Assembly (NCBI GenBank): GCA_934623545.1 | Contig: CAKTVN010000052.1 | Span: 1 to 9,437 of the forward strand | Direction: 5' to 3' | DNA: 9,437 bases | Origin: an uncultured Oscillospiraceae bacterium | GTDB lineage: Bacteria; Bacillota; Clostridia; Oscillospirales; Oscillospiraceae | In this document: positions 5,666 to 9,437 of the stretch, in pieces | How positions within the stretch are numbered: the stretch's first letter is position 1 | Layout: the number at the start of each line of letters is the position of its first letter | Program-made: the position numbers and the translations under genes | The notes under the pieces: generated by a model | Seen by the model: only the letters and a program-made list of their open reading frames with translations | Told to the model about the DNA's origin: nothing | Database searches by the model: none

Positions 5666-6406
5666 ATGGCAACCGAAAAAAGAGTACCGGCTCTTTATAA
5701 TCCGGCAATGTTCTGCGGCGGTTGCGGCCACGGCGTGCTCGTCCGGCTGATATGTGAATGCATGGAGGAGCTTGGTCTGGAGAAAAAGACCATTGGCATT
5801 ACCGGCGTTGGGTGCAGCTGTCATTTGAAAACAGCTGTTAACTGCGATCTGATCCAGGCGCCGCACGGCCGCGGCGCAGCTGTTGCCACTGGTGTCCGGA
5901 GAGCGGAAAAGGACATGTTCGTTTTCTCCTATCAGGGCGATGGCGATGCCTACAATATTGGCTTGGCAGAAACGCTCAATGCTGCCTACCGCAACGAAAA
6001 CATCTGCGTATTTGTCGTCAACAACAACAACTTCGGCATGACCGGCGGCCAGATGAGCTGGTGCACAATGCCCGGACAGATCACCGCCACCTCGCCCAAG
6101 GGGCGCGACACCACACTTACCGGCGATCCCATCAAGGTCCCTGAAATGATCTCGCGAAGCTTCAAGCCCGCCTATGTGGCCCGGGGTGCGGTCACGACGC
6201 CGGCAGAGATCAACCGGCTGAAGAAGTACATCCGCAGCGCCTTTGAAGCACAGCTCAACGGCGAAGGATATTCGCTCGTCGAAGTCATGTCCGCCTGCCC
6301 AACCAACTGGGGCATGAACCCCGGCAAAGCCGTGCGGCATCTGGCAGAGGATGTCATTCCGTACTATGAGTTGGGTGAATTCACAAAAAGGGGGGAGAAT
6401 GCATGA
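5666..6406 (+). CDS. 2-oxoacid:ferredoxin oxidoreductase beta subunit, thiamine-diphosphate binding
   Basis: The product is 246 aa, the usual beta-subunit length. Residues 17-23 (CGGCGHG) and 47-50 (GVGC) are typical of KorB/VorA beta subunits. HGRGAAVATGVRRA lies at 67-80. GDGDAYNIGLAETLNAAYRN at 91-110 with NNNNFGMTGGQ at 119-129 is the thiamine-diphosphate/Mg motif (GDG...N). With the alpha subunit it forms the catalytic core in the cytoplasm. The start follows the alpha-subunit stop by 3 bp, with AAGGAGG at 5648-5654 inside that gene's end. Its own stop overlaps the gamma gene as ATGA. No missing key residue is seen. Naming conventions for Vor subunits vary, so I leave the symbol empty. 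Confidence 0.9.
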   Translation: MATEKRVPALYNPAMFCGGCGHGVLVRLICECMEELGLEKKTIGITGVGCSCHLKTAVNCDLIQAPHGRGAAVATGVRRAEKDMFVFSYQGDGDAYNIGLAETLNAAYRNENICVFVVNNNNFGMTGGQMSWCTMPGQITATSPKGRDTTLTGDPIKVPEMISRSFKPAYVARGAVTTPAEINRLKKYIRSAFEAQLNGEGYSLVEVMSACPTNWGMNPGKAVRHLAEDVIPYYELGEFTKRGENA

Positions 6407-6945
6407 GAGAGATCCTTTTCGCCGGTTTTGGCGGGCAGGGTGTTCTGACGGCGGGACTGGTCATGAGCCAGATCGCGCTCTTCAAGGGGTATAACGCCAC
6501 ATGGATGCCGTCCTACGGCGCTGCCATGCGCGGCGGCACCGCCAACTGCACCGTACATTACGGGAATGGCCCGGTATCGAACCCCGGTCAGCAGGCGCCG
6601 GATCTGCTGCTTGCTATGAACACGCCGTCGCTCCGGAAATTTGCCGGCATTGTTCGGCCGGGCGGGATCATCCTTGCCAACGCTGACATGACAGAGGTTC
6701 CCGATGACATTCGGCGGGATGTGAAGATTGTATCTGTGCCCTGCAACCGGTTAGCGGATGCCGCAGAAAATCCCAAAGGCGCAAATATCGTGATGATTGG
6801 TGCCATGACGGCGCTGCTGGGCGACTTCAGTCACGACGAGGGTGTGAACGGCATGAACGACATGTTCCGCAAAAAGGGAAAAAGTAAGTTTGAAGCGGGC
6901 AACGTGAGAGCCTTTGAAGCCGGCTACCGCAGCGTAGAGGCTTGA
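6403..6945 (+). CDS. 2-oxoacid:ferredoxin oxidoreductase gamma subunit
   Basis: The product is 180 aa, the common length of the gamma (pyruvate/ketoisovalerate catalytic) domain. It begins with MREILFAGFGGQGVLTAG, where GFGGQGV (8-14) is the hallmark of the family. PSYGAAMRGGTANCTVHYG at 36-54 is the second conserved block; PDLLLAMN at 66-73 and RPGGIILANAD at 85-95 follow. It overlaps the beta gene by four bases (ATGA) and has a GGGGGAG ribosome site at 6391-6396. The MFS gene starts one base after its stop. Together with the three preceding genes it completes a four-subunit enzyme encoded in the order delta-alpha-beta-gamma. Confidence 0.9.
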   Translation: MREILFAGFGGQGVLTAGLVMSQIALFKGYNATWMPSYGAAMRGGTANCTVHYGNGPVSNPGQQAPDLLLAMNTPSLRKFAGIVRPGGIILANADMTEVPDDIRRDVKIVSVPCNRLADAAENPKGANIVMIGAMTALLGDFSHDEGVNGMNDMFRKKGKSKFEAGNVRAFEAGYRSVEA

Positions 6946-6946
6946 T

Positions 6947-8173
6947 ATGGTGCAGAAAAAAACAAGGCAGCCGGCCGCCGCGCTTGTAATCGGCGTTCTG
7001 GGGCTGGCATATTTTCTCAGCAACTTCCACCGTCTGTCTCTCGGCGTTATCGGAACGGACGTAGCCGCTTCACTTGATCTCACCAAAGCGCAGCTCGGCG
7101 CGCTCGGCAGCGCATATTTCTATTCATACGCGATCATGCAGCTTCCCTGTGGAGCGCTGACGGATCGGTTTGGGTCAAAACCGCTGGTTATTGCTTCCTG
7201 CCTTATGATGACGATCTCCTCCGTCTGGTTCGCGCTGGCAGAGTCATTTGTGAGTCTCACACTCTCGCGCGTGATGACCGGTATGGCGACGGCGCTCGTA
7301 TACATTCCCTCACTTTGCCTGCTGCGGGAAACCTTCGGTGACAAAGTGTACGGAAGTCTGACGGGCATATTTGTCAGCATTGGTCACGTAGGCGCAGCAT
7401 GCGCAGCCTACCCTCTGCGGTTTGCCGCAGATCTGGCCGGATGGCGGACAACTTCCCTGATTCTCGGCATTTTGCCCGTTGGCATCGCGGCACTTGTTTT
7501 GTTTTTCATACAATGGCATCGTCCGGTGCCCGCTGGGGGCACCGCAGAACCTGCCCAGAAAGAAAAAAGCTCCTGGGGACAGCTTCTCAAGCCCTGGTGC
7601 CTGGCTCTCACCGTCTGGTTTTTTGTGGCAGGCGGCGTCCGACTGTCTTTCCAGAGCCTTTGGGGCGGACAATTCTTTGAAACGGCGCTTGGCAAAACCC
7701 CGGCGCAGTCCAGTTTGCTGCTGATGTGCGTTTCCTTGTCCGGCATCGTCGGACCGACGGTGCTGGGTGCACTCAGCGACAGGATCGGTTCTGTCAAAAC
7801 GGCTCTGGCAGGTTCGTTGGTCTTCATGCTTTGCTGGCCGGTCATGAATCTCTTCACGGAAAATGCTTCAATGGTCGCTCTTTGTGTGGTAATGTGTATT
7901 ATGGGGTTTTCTGGTGTAGGGAGCTTCACGGTAGGCTACAGCGTCGTTCGGTCCTTTGCAGATAAGCGAGATACCGGGAAGATTACGGGCATCAACAGCT
8001 TTGCCGCGTTTATAAGCAGCGCCCTGTTTACGCAGTTTACCGGTCAGCTTATGGACGGCTTCGGCGGAACGCCGCTGGAAAATTTCCATCTTCTCTTCTG
8101 GATCTTCGCAGGGCTTGTTCTTCTTTCCGTTTTAATTCTCGGTTTGGGAACACGCAAAAAGATGAACAAATAA
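6947..8173 (+). CDS. Major facilitator superfamily transporter
   Basis: The product is 408 aa, a normal 12-helix MFS length. Hydrophobic segments are visible from residue about 11 onward, with a basic cytoplasmic N-terminus (KKTR). The signature loop between helices 2 and 3 is GALTDRFGSKPL (69-80), mirrored in the second half by GALSDRIGSVK (274-284). A hydrophilic central loop spans about 191-212. RETFGDKVYGSLTGIFVSIG (127-146) lies around helix 5. The first helix carries FLSNFHRLSLGVI (23-35), seen in carboxylate and small-metabolite MFS proteins. Starting one base after the gamma-subunit stop, it belongs to the operon. It probably imports the compound that is degraded or exports the acid made by butyrate kinase; direction and substrate are unknown. 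The ribosome site is weak, suggesting translational coupling. Confidence 0.85.
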   Translation: MVQKKTRQPAAALVIGVLGLAYFLSNFHRLSLGVIGTDVAASLDLTKAQLGALGSAYFYSYAIMQLPCGALTDRFGSKPLVIASCLMMTISSVWFALAESFVSLTLSRVMTGMATALVYIPSLCLLRETFGDKVYGSLTGIFVSIGHVGAACAAYPLRFAADLAGWRTTSLILGILPVGIAALVLFFIQWHRPVPAGGTAEPAQKEKSSWGQLLKPWCLALTVWFFVAGGVRLSFQSLWGGQFFETALGKTPAQSSLLLMCVSLSGIVGPTVLGALSDRIGSVKTALAGSLVFMLCWPVMNLFTENASMVALCVVMCIMGFSGVGSFTVGYSVVRSFADKRDTGKITGINSFAAFISSALFTQFTGQLMDGFGGTPLENFHLLFWIFAGLVLLSVLILGLGTRKKMNK

Positions 8174-8217
8174 AAATGGAATAAACAACTTATAAGAAAA
8201 CGCAAAGGAGATTTTTT

Positions 8218-9437
8218 ATGGCAATTCAGATTTCCGATCTTATGCCGGGCGTTATGCATTGTGTTAAGTATATCGCAAGCGTGCATCCCGGGGAAGAAGT
8301 GCTGATTCTGGCAGACACTACTGTCGATCTCGACGTCATTGAGGCGTACCGCGTCGGTTACACCGCCGCCGGAGCGCGAGTAAATGTTCTGACATTCCCC
8401 AGCCGCGGCGCCGGTGCCAGTTCCGGTCAGATTACGGACAAAGTCCTCACAGGACTTTTCCCCAAGGTGGCCGTCGGCGCCATGAAGGAAGCCGATCTCT
8501 ACATCAATCTTTCCGGCATGGCGGAGCTTCATGGGCTTTATGGAACGGGTCATGCAATCTACGGCCTTGACCCCGGTGATCTTTATAAAAAGTACGGCAC
8601 ACGGGCGCTGAGCATTACGATCTCCAACAAGGAAGCTCTTGCCAGCGACTGGGCCGTTTATCCGCAGGATCTGCTGATGTATCTGGGGTACAAGGGCATC
8701 GAAGCCGTGGAAAAAGCGGCAAAGGGTGATTGTGAAAATGCCGTCGTACACATCACCGATCCCCAGGGGACGGACTTCACCTTTACGGGCTTCAAGATCT
8801 CCAGCAAAAAATCGCTGAAAAATGACCCCTTCGGCCCGATGAACGTTCACGGCACAAAGCAGGTTGGATTGCTTCCGCACAAGCCGTTCCCGAACGCCGA
8901 AGGCGTGATCGTTTCCACCTCCATCCACACCGGCCCTGTGCCGCAGGTAAAAGCAACGCTGGAAGGCGGCCGTGTAGTCAAACTTGAAGGCGGCGGCGAA
9001 ATCAGCATGATCTGGCCGAAGAGCTGGGAAGAAGGCAAGGACTGTTCTTCCGTCGGGCGCAAAACCAGCTTCGGTGAGCATCTGCAGCCTGGCAACAACT
9101 GGCTGGAAGAGGTCATGTGGGGCGTGCATCCCCGGACATTCCGTCAGGGAATCAAGTATCTGGGGCAGGGTTCTGAAACCTTTAAAGCATGGTCCGGCGG
9201 TATCCGTCGAGCGGGTGTCATCCATTTCGGCATCGGCGGTGGACTGGACGAATACTACCGTCACCGCGATCTGGAAGTCTTCTATGCGACCATGACCATC
9301 AATGGCGAAAAAATTATCGAAAACGGACGTTTGCTGATGCTGGATGATCCTGAAATCCGTGCGGAGGCGGCAAAATATGGCGACCCCGACGAACTTCTTA
9401 CCGAGCGCTGGTTCCCCTATTCCCCGTTGGCAGAATA
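8218..9437 (+). CDS. M29 aminopeptidase / NicX-like metalloprotein (stop codon cut by right edge)
   Basis: A strong AAAGGAG (8204-8210) precedes the ATG at 8218. The frame is open for 406 codons to SPLAE. The last two bases of the window are TA, so the stop is probably the next codon and the protein is essentially complete. The layout resembles the M29 aminopeptidase (AmpS/AmpT) and 2,5-dihydroxypyridine 5,6-dioxygenase (NicX) superfamily. The N-terminal part (about 1-180) contains HPGEEVLILADTTVDLDVIE at 23-42 and ADLYINLSGMAE at 92-103. The C-terminal part has WGVHPRT (301-307) and HFGIGGGLDEYYRHRDLEVF (336-355). His304 and the HxD pair His349/Asp351 are candidate metal ligands, by analogy with the His and His-x-Asp of NicX. 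Peptidase, hydrolase and ring-opening activities all occur or are proposed in this fold, so the reaction is undetermined. It lies 44 bp after the transporter with no terminator between them. Confidence 0.7.
   Translation, partial: MAIQISDLMPGVMHCVKYIASVHPGEEVLILADTTVDLDVIEAYRVGYTAAGARVNVLTFPSRGAGASSGQITDKVLTGLFPKVAVGAMKEADLYINLSGMAELHGLYGTGHAIYGLDPGDLYKKYGTRALSITISNKEALASDWAVYPQDLLMYLGYKGIEAVEKAAKGDCENAVVHITDPQGTDFTFTGFKISSKKSLKNDPFGPMNVHGTKQVGLLPHKPFPNAEGVIVSTSIHTGPVPQVKATLEGGRVVKLEGGGEISMIWPKSWEEGKDCSSVGRKTSFGEHLQPGNNWLEEVMWGVHPRTFRQGIKYLGQGSETFKAWSGGIRRAGVIHFGIGGGLDEYYRHRDLEVFYATMTINGEKIIENGRLLMLDDPEIRAEAAKYGDPDELLTERWFPYSPLAE

Noticed and set aside
4895..6340. A 481-codon open frame on the minus strand opposite the alpha and beta subunit genes
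   Set aside because: It lies wholly opposite two strongly recognisable plus-strand proteins. It has no domain, is rich in His, Arg, Ala and Gly, and lacks a ribosome site: a shadow of biased codon use.
8044..9264. A 406-codon minus-strand frame opposite the transporter end and the M29/NicX-like gene
   Set aside because: The plus-strand protein there has clear family structure and a strong ribosome site, and the antisense translation has no recognisable motif.
1..9437. Search for CRISPR arrays, tRNA or rRNA genes, transposases and anti-phage genes
   Set aside because: No regularly spaced repeats, cloverleaf-like sequences, rRNA blocks, recombinase motifs or nuclease motifs were found. The only mobile-element sign is the sigma-like gene and its surroundings.

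Overview
The window looks like a low-oxygen Firmicute of the class Clostridia, possibly a gut Oscillospiraceae or Ruminococcaceae type. The signs are strong AGGAGG ribosome sites, moderately high GC in the genes, AT-rich intergenic DNA, ferredoxin-linked 2-oxoacid oxidation, and a butyrate-kinase module. No marker gene is present, so the taxonomy is an inference.

Region 1 (about 1-1106, all minus strand) has the character of an integrative or conjugative element. It holds a small sigma-70 region-4-like protein, a short overlapping downstream frame, more very short frames, and the first codons of a secreted or membrane protein that runs off the left edge. A perfect 10-bp hairpin touches the sigma-like gene's ribosome site, and a long hairpin lies further upstream.

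Region 2 (about 1107-1480) has no intact gene. It carries what may be the 3' end of a decayed gene and, at 1375-1419, the terminator of the regulator to its right. The boundary between the mobile element and the resident chromosome probably lies here.

Region 3 (1481-2370) holds a minus-strand YheO/DauR-type regulator with a well-formed promoter, and a 245-bp AT-rich divergent intergenic region. That intergenic DNA contains a perfectly repeated 17-mer, a near-perfect inverted copy of it, and an 8+8 palindrome, together making candidate operators.

Region 4 (2371 to the right edge) is one tightly packed plus-strand operon: butyrate kinase, phosphate butyryltransferase, a 2x[4Fe-4S] ferredoxin-type delta subunit, the alpha, beta and gamma subunits of a 2-oxoacid:ferredoxin oxidoreductase (VOR/KOR class), an MFS transporter, and a protein related to M29 aminopeptidases or 2,5-dihydroxypyridine dioxygenase (NicX).

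Read together, the operon can take up a compound, process it with the M29/NicX-like enzyme, and oxidise a 2-oxoacid to acyl-CoA plus reduced ferredoxin. Ptb then exchanges CoA for phosphate and Buk makes ATP plus a free acid. This is a ferredoxin-dependent counterpart of the ptb-buk-bkd branched-chain keto-acid operons of Enterococcus and Bacillus. The actual substrate cannot be read from the sequence.
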